Positions 8,548-19,300 of a DNA stretch of 59,157 nucleotides are shown here, one piece after another. The stretch covers positions 1-59,157 of the forward strand of contig CALJAA010000091.1 in NCBI GenBank assembly GCA_938028465.1, read 5' to 3'. A program made the translations under genes and the position numbers. How positions within the stretch are numbered: the stretch's first letter is position 1; the number at the start of each line of letters is the position of its first letter. The stretch comes from an uncultured Granulosicoccaceae bacterium. GTDB taxonomy: Bacteria > Pseudomonadota > Gammaproteobacteria > Granulosicoccales > Granulosicoccaceae. A model generated the notes under the pieces. The model saw only the letters and a list, made by a program, of their open reading frames with translations, ran no database searches and was not told where the DNA came from.

Positions 8548-11151
8548 ATGCCAATTTCTCCAGATCGAAACCGCCGCGTAGCGTCCTCACAGCTGCAACC
8601 TGAGCAAAACTCCACCCGTCGTAAACGCGGATGGATGTTTTCGTTATTCAAATGGCTTGCCATATTCGGGCTTTTGGGCGTATTACTTGTCGCTATTGGT
8701 GTCGGATATCTCTATTACACGATTGCGCCTGATCTACCGGACGTAGAGTTGCTCAGCGATGTTCAATTACAGATGCCATTGCGCGTTTATACGGCCGATG
8801 GGGATCTAATTACTGAGTATGGAGAGGAGCGGCGCGAGCCAGTGCTTATCTCAGCAGTGCCGGAAAATCTTAAAAACGCCATTATTGCGGCGGAAGACCA
8901 ACACTTCTACAAACACCCAGGTGTGGCTTGGCAAGGTTTGCTGCGTGCCGCTATTCACGTAGCAAAAACAGGTAAAAAAGGCCCTGGTGGCAGTACGATC
9001 ACGATGCAGGTTGCTCGTAACTTTTACCTAAGTAACGTAAAAACATACGATCGAAAAATCAGGGAGATCTTTCTTTCATTCAAGATCGAATCAGCGTTAA
9101 CGAAAGATCAGATTCTTGAGCTGTACATAAACAAAATCTACTTAGGTAATCGTTCTTACGGATTTGCTGCAGCATCAACGGTGTATTACGGCAAGAAAAT
9201 CAATGATATCGATTTGGCCGAAGCGTCAATGATGGCAGGCTTGCCTAAAGCACCTTCGCGTTTTAATCCGATCGTTAACCCAGAGCGTGCGGTAACTCGC
9301 CGTAACTACGTTTTGGGACGCATGCTTGATCTGGATATGATCGATCAAAACGCTTATAACGCAACGGTTGTGCTTCCTGCTGTCGCAAAATTACACTATG
9401 CCAAACCTGAAGCTGAAGCGAGCTATGTAGGAGAAATGGTGCGTGCTCGTGTCCAACAGCTATTTGGTAAACAATGGTCAACTGCCGGCTTCAATGTTTA
9501 CACAACCATTAAATCAGATTCTCAAAAAGCGGCAAATCTAGCCCTTCGCAATGCACTTTTTGATTATGAGCGTCGTCATGGCTATCGCGGTCCATTGGCT
9601 ACGCTAGATGCCGCCGTGATGGCAGACCCTGAATTATTGGCTGAAAAATTAGGCGAATTTCCTACCCACGGCACCATGCTGCCTGCTGTTGTTGTAGCAG
9701 TAGAGGATCAGAGTGCGACTGTTGTTGTTGAAAGTGGTTCTGAATTTATTCTGCCGTTTGAAGACGTCGAATGGGCGCGTGAATACTTAGAAGTGGATGA
9801 TCGCGGTGATGAAATCACGTCAGTGACCGAAGTATTGGCCGTTGGCGATGTTATCCAGTTGCAACAACTACCTGATGGCACGGCTCGTTTTGTACAAGAA
9901 CCTAAGGTAGAAGGCGCATTTGTAGCCGTTGAACCTGCAACCGGTGCTATTACAGCACTGGTAGGGGGCTTCGATTACTACCGCAGTAAGTTTAATCGAG
10001 CCACTCAAGCGCGCCGACAGCCAGGTTCAACGTTTAAGCCGTTTATTTACTCAGCTGCCTTAGAGGCGGGCAACACACCTGCCACTATCTATAACGATGC
10101 TCCAGTGGTTTTCCATGATGATGCCCTTGAAGGTGAATGGCGCCCAACAAACTACAGCGGTAAATTTTATGGGCCAACACGCTTGCGTGAAGCACTTGTT
10201 AGGTCAATGAATTTAGTGTCAGTGCGGGTGCTTCGCGAAATTGGTATCGAGTACGCCGTCGAATATGCGCAGCGTTTCGGTTTTAAGGCAGAGCACCTAC
10301 CGGAAGACCTTTCACTGTCATTAGGTAGTGCAGCCGTTACGCCAATAGAGCTCAGTGCTGCGTTTGCGGTATTTGTCAATGGTGGATATCGAGTAACACC
10401 TCACTTTATCCAGCGTATTGAGGACCCTCGTGGGGATGTTCTTTACACCGCACCTGATGTGGTGTTTTGCGATGGTTGTGATGCCACGCAAGAGAATCCA
10501 CTTCAAGCAGAAATGGCTGTGACTGAAGAAGAAATTGATACAGCGGAAAAGAATCCTGGTAGTGAAACCGGTGATGGTGAAAATGAAACTGTGCTTGCTG
10601 ATACTCGATTAGACGTGATCAATGCCCCTCGAGTTATTGGTGAGGCTAATGCTTATATTATGAATAGCATGATGCGTGAAGTGGTGCGCCGCGGTACCGC
10701 TCGAAGAGCAGGTGAAGCTCTGAAACGTAATGATATCGGTGGCAAAACGGGTACAACTAACAATCAGCTTGATGCTTGGTTTACCGGTTTTCATAGCTCT
10801 GTTGTAGCCGCTGCTTGGATTGGTTCTGATGGCCTAGACCCGCTGGGGCGTAGAGAAGCTGGTGGTATTGCAGCCTTACCCATGTGGACAAGCTTTATGG
10901 CCACCACGCTAGAAGGAGTTCCAGAAGATAAATATGAAACGCCTGATAGCGTTGAATCGGTGAGGATTGATCGCCGTACAGGCGAAGCGGCTTCTGGTGA
11001 TGGCACCGTGCTTGAAATATTCGTGAAGGGCAATGCACCAGAGCAAAAGGCTGTAACTAGGGTGATAAGCACCAGCGGTAGTACCAGTAGTGCAACCAAT
11101 CAACCGCAAACCGTGAAGCAACAAAAAGAAGGCGTTGACGAACTATTCTAG
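8548..11151 (+). CDS. ponA: Penicillin-binding protein 1A (bifunctional)
   Basis: Class A PBP that polymerises and cross-links peptidoglycan from the periplasmic face. Its 867 residues comprise a basic cytoplasmic tail, one membrane anchor (about 35-58), a GT51 transglycosylase domain with catalytic Glu116 in AAEDQHFYKHPG and GGSTITMQ near 147-154, an OB-like insert, and a transpeptidase domain with nucleophile Ser494 in STFK, SMN at 553-555 and KTGT at 733-736. The length and the insert between the domains fit PBP1A (mrcA/ponA) rather than PBP1B. ATG at 8548 has no clear ribosome-binding site. The divergent pilM neighbour supports the assignment. Confidence 0.96.
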   Translation: MPISPDRNRRVASSQLQPEQNSTRRKRGWMFSLFKWLAIFGLLGVLLVAIGVGYLYYTIAPDLPDVELLSDVQLQMPLRVYTADGDLITEYGEERREPVLISAVPENLKNAIIAAEDQHFYKHPGVAWQGLLRAAIHVAKTGKKGPGGSTITMQVARNFYLSNVKTYDRKIREIFLSFKIESALTKDQILELYINKIYLGNRSYGFAAASTVYYGKKINDIDLAEASMMAGLPKAPSRFNPIVNPERAVTRRNYVLGRMLDLDMIDQNAYNATVVLPAVAKLHYAKPEAEASYVGEMVRARVQQLFGKQWSTAGFNVYTTIKSDSQKAANLALRNALFDYERRHGYRGPLATLDAAVMADPELLAEKLGEFPTHGTMLPAVVVAVEDQSATVVVESGSEFILPFEDVEWAREYLEVDDRGDEITSVTEVLAVGDVIQLQQLPDGTARFVQEPKVEGAFVAVEPATGAITALVGGFDYYRSKFNRATQARRQPGSTFKPFIYSAALEAGNTPATIYNDAPVVFHDDALEGEWRPTNYSGKFYGPTRLREALVRSMNLVSVRVLREIGIEYAVEYAQRFGFKAEHLPEDLSLSLGSAAVTPIELSAAFAVFVNGGYRVTPHFIQRIEDPRGDVLYTAPDVVFCDGCDATQENPLQAEMAVTEEEIDTAEKNPGSETGDGENETVLADTRLDVINAPRVIGEANAYIMNSMMREVVRRGTARRAGEALKRNDIGGKTGTTNNQLDAWFTGFHSSVVAAAWIGSDGLDPLGRREAGGIAALPMWTSFMATTLEGVPEDKYETPDSVESVRIDRRTGEAASGDGTVLEIFVKGNAPEQKAVTRVISTSGSTSSATNQPQTVKQQKEGVDELF

Positions 11152-11177
11152 TGGTTCGAATAGCCAGCTCCGCAAAC

Positions 11178-11222
11178 TGTCATCCCCGCTAGTTTGTCAT
11201 CCCCGCGCAGGCGGGGATGACA
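11178..11222. repeat. REP-like palindrome with extra half-site
   Basis: A perfect 12-bp stem TGTCATCCCCGC / GCGGGGATGACA with loop GCAG occupies 11195-11222. An additional left half, TGTCATCCCCGC, lies just upstream at 11178-11189. It sits between the converging ponA and the YciI-like gene. The same stem type with a four-base loop recurs near 37609, 51438 and 57544-57629. It could also end transcription, though no T run follows. Confidence 0.8.
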
Positions 11223-11237
11223 GTACAAGATCTTAAT

Positions 11238-11516
11238 TCAATCGCTCAATACTATCTCAAGCACTTCAACTGAGCCGCCTGATTCATAAACTGGGTTGCC
11301 GGGTATCAACGCTAGTACCTGCTCTTTGCTATCGCCTTCAAACCGCATAAAACCGGTAACGGTGCAATCGTCATCTGCAGAAGCTTTGCTGACGCAGCTG
11401 CCATTGCCTAGCTCGCTGCCACCACGGAAGGTGCCACTGCTGACTAGCTTGTCGATATAGCCAGCCCATTCTTCAGCCTTTCCTGAGCCTTTCATTAACA
11501 TCATAAATTCAGCCAT
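11238..11516 (-). CDS. YciI/DGPF-family small protein
   Basis: A 92-residue cytoplasmic protein with the compact alpha/beta layout of the YciI/YCII (dimeric ferredoxin-like) family: MAEFMMLMKG start, a W..YI..L...G.F..G motif in the first half, and a C-terminal VLEI strand. The internal segment TVTGFMRFEGDSKEQVLALI resembles the helix that in this family lines the dimer pocket. The biochemical role is unknown. It is monocistronic and convergent with ponA across the palindrome at 11195. Confidence 0.7.
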   Translation of the reverse strand: MAEFMMLMKGSGKAEEWAGYIDKLVSSGTFRGGSELGNGSCVSKASADDDCTVTGFMRFEGDSKEQVLALIPGNPVYESGGSVEVLEIVLSD

Positions 11517-11672
11517 CGGTTTATCTCGTCCTAATTCACTATCATGAGTTCAGTGTATCCACATTGACGCCGCCATGCTCGCAGGCGTATTGTTATGTAG
11601 CGGCGGTCTGGTTAATTAGGCAAAACGCAATAACGTAACGTTAAAATAACTGATGCAACATCTGAGGTCTAA

Positions 11673-12515
11673 TTGAGCACACTGCTGGTTGTATTAGTGT
11701 TAACAGCAGCGTTGCTTCATGCCTGTTGGAACGCGCTTGTAAAATCCGGTGGTGTTCCTGAATTCACAATTGGTTCTTTCCAGTTGGTTGGCGCAGTGGT
11801 GTGTTTGGCGTTGGTGTGGTTTGTGCCCATACCTGATCGTGCCAGCTGGCCATTTATTTTGGCATCGGTGCTAGTTCATAGTCTCTATTACATGACTATG
11901 GCTCAAGCCTATCGGGTTGGGGATCTTTCTCAAGTCTATCCGCTGTTTCGCGGTTTAGCACCTATTCTTGTTGCAATTGGTGCAATGATATTTGCGGGGG
12001 AGGTGCTCACGCGCAGCACGTTTCTAGGCATTCTCTTTATCAGTTGTGGCTTGATGAGCATTACGTTGCTTAGCAAACAATTTGGCAAAATTCCAAAGGC
12101 TGCGCTGTTTTGGGGGCTGGCAACAGCGGTGACAATCGGTTGTTACACAGTGATCGATGGGATGGGTGTTCGGCGTGCGGGCAATCCTGCCAGTTATATC
12201 ATCTGGCTATTTATGTTGGAAGTCGTGCCTATAGGCACTTGGTTATTGCTAACGCAGCGCAAAGCATGGTTTGCTTATATGCGTGACTCAAAATTAAATA
12301 TGCTATTTGGTGGGTTTGCATCGAATGCCGCTTATGGGTTGGTGATTTATGCAATGGGCCTAGGTGCCATAGCTATTGTCTCTTCTTTGCGCGAAACCAG
12401 TGTGATATTCGCAGCGTTGATTGGTACGTTATTTTTGCACGAACCGTTTGGACGCCAACGAGTCATTGCTACGTTGTTTGTGGCGCTTGGTATTATCGTT
12501 ATGAAGGTCTGGTAG
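11673..12515 (+). CDS. EamA/DMT-family transporter
   Basis: A 280-residue polytopic membrane protein with about ten hydrophobic helices in two repeats, as in drug/metabolite transporters. Family-like features are HACWNALVKSGG in helix one, YRVGDLSQVYPLFRGLAPI after helix three, and LRETSVIFAALIGTLFLHEPF near the C-terminus. The substrate cannot be told. The start is TTG at 11673, supported by GAGG five bases upstream; no in-frame ATG fits better. It converges on the GST gene with only 13 bases between stops. Confidence 0.85.
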   Translation: MSTLLVVLVLTAALLHACWNALVKSGGVPEFTIGSFQLVGAVVCLALVWFVPIPDRASWPFILASVLVHSLYYMTMAQAYRVGDLSQVYPLFRGLAPILVAIGAMIFAGEVLTRSTFLGILFISCGLMSITLLSKQFGKIPKAALFWGLATAVTIGCYTVIDGMGVRRAGNPASYIIWLFMLEVVPIGTWLLLTQRKAWFAYMRDSKLNMLFGGFASNAAYGLVIYAMGLGAIAIVSSLRETSVIFAALIGTLFLHEPFGRQRVIATLFVALGIIVMKVW

Positions 12516-12528
12516 AGGCGGCATTTGT

Positions 12529-13167
12529 TTACAGCTCTTTAAATGAATGCTCATCAATAGAGTAGGGGTATACTTTATCTAAATACCCTGGTTGTGCTTT
12601 TACGGAAATAATCCAACGCTGAACGTTTGTAAAATTATCTAACGCAACTCCTGCCTCGTCAGCCAGGTGAACATAGGCATAAACCGACATATCAGCAATG
12701 GTATAGCCAGCTTGTGTTAAAAATTCGTTATCGCTTAAACGGCGATCTAATACGCTAAGCGTATTGATTGAGCTATTGCGCTTCGCTTCTAGCATGTCGG
12801 CCGACCGATTCTTATCTTTGCCAGTCATCATCCAGTGCCGTAACGTAGCGACGGTTGATTGAACGTAGTCAGATTCGAAAAATAGCCACTGCTGTACCTG
12901 AGCTTGTTGCAATGGATCGCTGGGTAAAAATTGCGAACCGTGCGCTAGATAAACGAGTAATGCATTGGATTCGGCCAATACGCTGCCGTCGGGGAGCTTG
13001 ATTGCTGGTACTGCGCCGGTGGGATTGATTGCGCGGTATTCATCAGTGCGGCCTTCGCCTTCAAAAATGCTAATAAAGTGTTGTGTATATTCTTGTTCCA
13101 GTTGATTAAGTAGTAGTCGAACTTTCCAAGCATTTTGAGAGGGTAGGTAATCGTAAAGCGTTATCAT
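12529..13167 (-). CDS. Glutathione S-transferase family protein
   Basis: Cytosolic GST of 212 residues. The thioredoxin-fold N-terminal domain has YDYLPSQNAWKVRLLL (catalytic Ser/Asn region), the cis-proline segment NPTGAVPAIKL and the glutathione-binding LAESNALLVYL. The all-helical C-terminal domain includes FLTQAGYTIADMSVYAY, the usual N-capping/Asp motif. ATG at 13167 is chosen because AGGAG lies nine bases upstream; a longer frame to 13311 has no family support. The substrate is unknown. Confidence 0.88.
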   Translation of the reverse strand: MITLYDYLPSQNAWKVRLLLNQLEQEYTQHFISIFEGEGRTDEYRAINPTGAVPAIKLPDGSVLAESNALLVYLAHGSQFLPSDPLQQAQVQQWLFFESDYVQSTVATLRHWMMTGKDKNRSADMLEAKRNSSINTLSVLDRRLSDNEFLTQAGYTIADMSVYAYVHLADEAGVALDNFTNVQRWIISVKAQPGYLDKVYPYSIDEHSFKEL

Positions 13168-13294
13168 TATCAATTCACTCCTGAGACGTGTATCAAGATT
13201 AAGGCAGGGGGGTTGGCTTGTCCTCTGGTTTCTTGCTACTGCGTATCGTTTGCTAAATTTAGGCAAACATAGCGGATGAACATTGGAAAAAGGC

Positions 13295-13327
13295 AAAAAA
13301 AGGGAGAGCAATTGCTCTCCCTTTTTT
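13295..13327. terminator. Palindromic bidirectional terminator
   Basis: A continuous 32-base perfect palindrome (GGGAGAGCAATTGCTCTCCC core at 13302-13321) is flanked by seven A on one side and six T on the other. It is therefore a Rho-independent terminator in either direction. Its placement 49 bases after the stop of the giant gene indicates it ends that transcript and insulates the GST gene. Confidence 0.9.
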
Positions 13328-13375
13328 GTGATATGGCATAGGCAATATTTTTTGCTTATGCGTTACGCTTTTCTG

Positions 13376-16300
13376 CTAGTTGATCAGCTTCATCTCTACG
13401 CGTCGGTTTTTCGCACGACCGGCTGCAGTTGAGTTGTCTGCAATGGGTCGAAGTTCGCCATACGCTTTAAGTGAAAAGCGACTAACTCTGATACCCGCTT
13501 TTTGTAAAAACTTAGCAACAGCAATGACACGCTTTTTGGATAAATCTTGGTTAGACTTTGTAGAGCCTTGATCATCAGTATGCGCTGATAATACAAATCG
13601 CATATCAGGGTAGGCGCGTAGCGTTGCGACCACTTCATTCAATTTAACACGAGCGTTAATGGTTAAAGCAGCTGATGACGATTCAAAGTTAACACCTTCT
13701 AGTACACCATTAAACAGTGCACAACCCCGAGCATCAACTGCAGTGCCTCTTGAGGTATCTGGGCAAAGATCGATGTTATCGTTAACGCGGTCACCGTCTC
13801 TGTCGGCCACGATGGTAGGCAATGGGGTAGGAGTGGGTACTATTGCGGGTAGTGGTTGAGTTACTGCTTGTGGCTCCTGCTCAATAATTCGCCGCTGCGC
13901 AACACGGCGCCGCTTATTCGTTTTACCAAAACGGTAAATCAAACCAAGCTGCATGTATTTCACGTCAGTATCGAAGTGAATGAATTCTGCCCGAACGCCC
14001 AAGCCACGACGGCCAGTGTATTCAAAGCCTACGCCAAGCAATAAATGATTGCTGTTCTCTTGAGAGTAGGGCACGGCATCAGAGCTACGCGTGTTTACCA
14101 AACCACCTATACCGATTCTGCCAAAGCCTGTTAAGCCGTGTCGCTTGTGACGGTGGCGAGCCTTACCAGCATAAAGCAAGGCGCTGAAGCCGTTGGTTTT
14201 GTAGTTAATCGACCCTTCCGGCGATAAACCTGCATCTCCGAGTTCTGTTGCATGTGCTTCAACAGAAAACCATCGGTTTACATCGTAACCCAATGTGAGC
14301 TGCATGCCTGAATCGCTATCGCTGCTTACATCCCAACCGGGTACGTCGTCTGTATCCGGCGTTAAGGTGCTTGAACCAATACCAAAGCCAATATAGATCT
14401 GACGTCGAAGCTTATCTTCAACTCGGTATTGAGCTTGTTGTGCAGAAAGGGTAGTTGAATCTTCGGTCGCCATTGCGACGTTACTGGGAGTATCCAGTAT
14501 TACTGAGCCAATAACAATTGCGCTCAGTAGTGCAGGAATACGCGCAGTACGTCGACGTAGTAGATACGCCATTGATACCAACGCTAATAATGGTAGTAGT
14601 GGGTCGCGTGAACCCGAATCATCTATTGAACAACCACCGCTTAAGCCGGTGCGAATAAGAGGATCAGCCACGACTTCTGTACTTGGCTCATCAATATCTG
14701 GTATACCGTTAGCATTGTTATCGGCTATCACATCAATTTGAGGCGAGCCTGTGCCATCACTTTGGGCGTCAGCAAAGCCGTCGCCATCAGCATCCGGATC
14801 AAGTGAATCAATAATGCCGTCGCCATCAGTATCTTGTGCATTAGGGTTTGAATCTGCGTCAGCGGCATCGATGATGCCATCTAGGTCAGCATCAGGGCCA
14901 GCTGTTTGAGTCGTGTCGATAGTATCTGGGATGCCGTCTCCATCAGTATCCAACACTGAATCCACCATGCTGTCGCCATCGTTATCAATACCACCAGCTT
15001 CCACTAGATCAGAGATACCATCGTTATCAGTATCAAGATCAAGATGATCAGGAGCGCCATCGTTATCAACATCGTCAGCTGGGAGAGGGAAGTCAGCTAC
15101 GCTGTCATCCAGGCCATCGCCGTTTGTATCAGTAAAATTATCAACACGACCATCACCGTCACCATCAGCAGAGAAATCATTTGATTCTGCTAAGTCTGGT
15201 AATCCGTCGTTGTCACTGTCAACGTCAAGGTGATCAACAATGCCATCACCATCGAAGTCGTTATCTGGTAGCGGCAGTGCAGCTACTCCGTCATCCCAAC
15301 CATCGTTGTTAGTATCAACAAAGCCATCGATGATGCCGTCAGTATTGGTGTCAGTACCACCAGCCTCATAAGCGTCAGTCAAGCCGTCGTTGTCACTATC
15401 AAGGTCGAGATAATCACGGATGCCGTCACCATCAGTATCGATGGCCGTTTCGTCTTTATCGAGTAGGCCGTCGTTGTCACTATCGATATCAAGTGAATCA
15501 ACTACACCATCACCATCAGTGTCGAGTGTGCCTTCAACGGCATCAGAAATACCATCGTTATCCGAATCGATCAAGCCATCGGTTACATCAGGCTCACCGT
15601 CATTGTCTGAATCCAGATCCAATGCATCGATAACGCCGTCTCCATCGGTATCAATGGCACCTTCATCAGCATCGAGTAGGCCGTCACCATCCGCATCAAG
15701 ATCTTGGTAGTCAGGAATGCCGTCAACGTCGGTATCAACTGGTGTATTACCATTGGCTCCAGCTTCCTGGCTATCAAGCAGGCCATCTGCATCACTATCA
15801 GTATCTAAATAATCAAGAATGCCGTCGCCATCGGTGTCAACAGGAGCCGTTGGAGTAGCGCCTGCTTCAAGACTGTCGGGAATACCATCAGCATCGCTAT
15901 CGGTATCGAGATAATCAGGAGTGCCGTCGCCATCTGAATCGACAGTGCCTTCTAAGGCATCAGGAATACCATCGTTGTCGCTATCCATTACATCGGATTC
16001 TATAAAGTCCGGTACGCCGTTACCATCGGAATCCACTGGTGTGCCAGGGTTTGGCCCGGCTTCATCCGCATCAATAGTACCGTCGTTGTCAGCATCAAGA
16101 TCCAAAAAGTCTGGAGATCCGTCACCGTCTGTATCGACAGGAGTAGCGGCCGTAGGGCCAGCTTCAATCGCATCGGGGATGCCATCCGCATCACTATCGG
16201 TATCTAAGTAGTCAGGTGTGCCATCGTTATCAGTATCTGTTGGAGCGGTTGGGTTTACACCAGCTTCAACACTGTCAGGGATACCGTCTCCGTCGCTATC

Positions 16301-19300
16301 AAGTTCTAAGTGATTAGGTGCTGTATCTGCATCTAGATCAGTTGGTTCGAATGCATCGTCAATACCGTTACCATCGGCATCAGTACCGCCAGTTTGCGTA
16401 ACATCAATCGCGTCATCAATGCCGTCTGTATCTGCATCCGTACCGAGTAGGGCAGGTGTAGTGGTATCTTCAATTGCGTCAGGGATACCGTCGCCATCTG
16501 AATCAAGATCCAAATAATCCGGCATGAGATCGCTATCAGTATCTAGAATAGTTTCATAGATATCAGCAATGCCATCATTGTCAGCATCGATATCAAGATG
16601 ATCAGGTTTTCCATCAGCATCTGTGTCAACCGGTTCTAGTGCATCATCAACACCGTTGCCGTCAGCATCGGTACCGCCTGTCACATCAACGTCGATTGCG
16701 TCATCAACACCATCGTTGTCAGCGTCTGTGCCCAATAGAGTAGGAGACATAGTGTCTTCTGCACTATCAAGGATATTGTCATTATCCGAATCGGTGTCTT
16801 GATAGTCAGGTATACCGTCGCCATCGGTATCCGCAACCGTACCGGCCGGTGCTTCAACTAAATCAGCAATGCCGTCGTCATCACTATCAATGTCTAGATA
16901 ATCAGGAGTGCCGTCAGCATCAGTATCTTGAGGAGAGTTAACTAAAGGTCCTGACGAGACACCAGCTTCAACACTATCAGGAATACCGTCATTATCTGAA
17001 TCAAGATCTAAGTAGTCAAATGTGCCATCGCCATCAGTGTCGATATTGCCTTCTACTGAATCGGGAATGCCGTCACCATCGGTGTCAGGATCCATAAAGT
17101 CAGGGATGCCGTCACTGTCTGTGTCGGCTGAACCTTCGTCAGTATCAAGAATACCGTCGCCATCAGAATCTAGATCTAAGTAATCCGGGCTACCGTCGCT
17201 ATTGCTATCAATGGGAGTTGCTGGGTTAGGGCCCGCTTCGACGGCATCAGGAATACCGTCGCCATCACTATCAAGATCTAAGTGATTTGGTGCGGTATCG
17301 GTGTCAAGGTCCGTGGGTTCGAATGCGTCATCAATACCGTTGCCATTCGCATCGGTACCACCAGTTAGCGTTACATCAACCGCGTCGTCGATACCATCCG
17401 CATCGGCGTCAGTGCCTAGAAGGGCAGGCGTAGTGCTATCTTCAACGGCATCAGGAATGCCGTCGCCATCTGAATCCAGATCCAAGTAATTAGGTATTAG
17501 ATCGCCATCAGTATTGATAGTTGTTTCATAGCTGTCGAGTATGCCGTCAGCATCGCTATCCATATCCAAGTGATCAAACAAACCATCGCCATCTGTATCA
17601 GTTGGGGCTAGAGTGTCGTCAACACCATCATAGTTTTCATCCGCACCGCCAGTGATCGATGCATCTACCGCATCGTCAATACCATCAAGGTCACTGTCTG
17701 TGCCTAGGAGTGCTGGGCTATTAGTATCTTCAGTAGCATCTAGAATACCGTCGTTATCGCTGTCTGTATCCAAGCTGTTGGGGATACCGTCGCCATCGGC
17801 ATCGCCCGCACCTTCCGCGGCATCTGCAATGCCATCATTGTCGTCATCAAGATCACTGCTGTCAGGTATACCGTCGCCGTCAGTATCAAGTTCGATTACT
17901 ACTGCAGCTGTTGGAATCTTAGACGTTAGATCCTGTGCGATTAAATCAATATAAGACACCGTTAGCGTATCGCCCGGCTGCGTGTTCATTGAACCGTTAT
18001 TTGCAGTACCGGCTGTGGTGCCTGCAGCTGTTGGCATTGTGCCTTCAAAAATACCTGTGTTTGATCCAGTCTCTGTAAGTGTAACTGTTTCGATTTCACC
18101 GGTAACGTCGTTTAAGACTTCAACGTCAACCGTATCTGTTGCTGACGCAAAGAGATTAAGGTCTGGGTCTGTGACTGATATCGCAATGGGGTAGCCGGTA
18201 GCGCCGATAGGATCAGCAGTAACTGTTCCGTCATTAGCCACCTGTAAAACGTCATCATTGATGATTGCAGTCGGAGCGTAGAATACTTCGGCTAAGCCGT
18301 ATACATAAGTATCAAGTAAGTTTTCGTTACCAAAGCTGGTGCTGACAAAATCGCCCCAAGTGTGTTTTCCGGCTGATGTGTTAGAGAGTGCGCCAACGGG
18401 TGTGTTACTGGTTCCGCCAGCTGGCATTAGCGTGACATCATCCCAATAAACTCTTGCAGGGGATACTGTGCCATCTGGATTTGCCAAATGAATCGTTAAA
18501 CCGTCTTCTGTACCACCACTGGTTTCTGCATCACTGGCAATAAAGTGATACTCGCCCATATGCATTTGTACCTGAGAATAATACGTGCCCAAAGGTGGCG
18601 CTACACCAGCGGCGTCTTTGCCGTCCCAAGCGATTTGGTTTAAGCCGATAACTGAGTTACCGAGTAAGTGCCGATCACCAGTGTTGCCGTAAATGCCATC
18701 TTGATTAAGATCGATCAGTATTGAGTAGGTACCTTCTACATCAGTAGTAAATTCGAAAACACCACTATCCTGTACGCCAGTCGAAGTGCCAGGAGAAATG
18801 GCGAAATCCTGTCCGTCTGAATCTACAAACCTTACGCCCGTTAGAGCTGGCGGAGTAGCTGGGCGAGGTAGAAATGTCGCCGGGTAACTGACGTACATCG
18901 GATGTTCGTATTCAGCGGAGTTGCCAATAACTGGGGCGCTGTAGCCCGATCTTGGTGCTGCTATTCCAACAGAGTTAGCTTTCAGGTTATAACCGAAACC
19001 GGCAAAGTTGTTTAAATCTAACTGCCAAACGTATTCGGTTCCAGGCCGTCCGCCTGGTACTCGGGCATAGAAGTTCGCGTCAGTTGAATTGAATTCAGCG
19101 AAACCACCAGCATTGAAGCTAAATGAGTAAGCCCAAAGTCTGCCGCCCTCTAGTGTTGGGTCAGGGTCTGTCGTGGCATCCGGCGTAACAGTAATATCGT
19201 AGCGATCAAATAAGCTGTCGTGAACACCAGTAAATGAGGTGTTCTGCAACACAAGTCGATACGCGCCTGTTTCAGTTGACGTAAAACGAATTGGATTCGT

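Noticed and set aside
14690-17905. Short spaced repeats resembling a CRISPR array
   Set aside because: The repeats are in-frame Asp-rich codons of the giant protein, vary in sequence and spacing, and have no cas genes nearby.
15420-17954. Plus-strand Ser/Pro-rich frames (for example 15420-15710, 17652-17954)
   Set aside because: They are antisense shadows of the GAT/GAC repeats in the giant gene.
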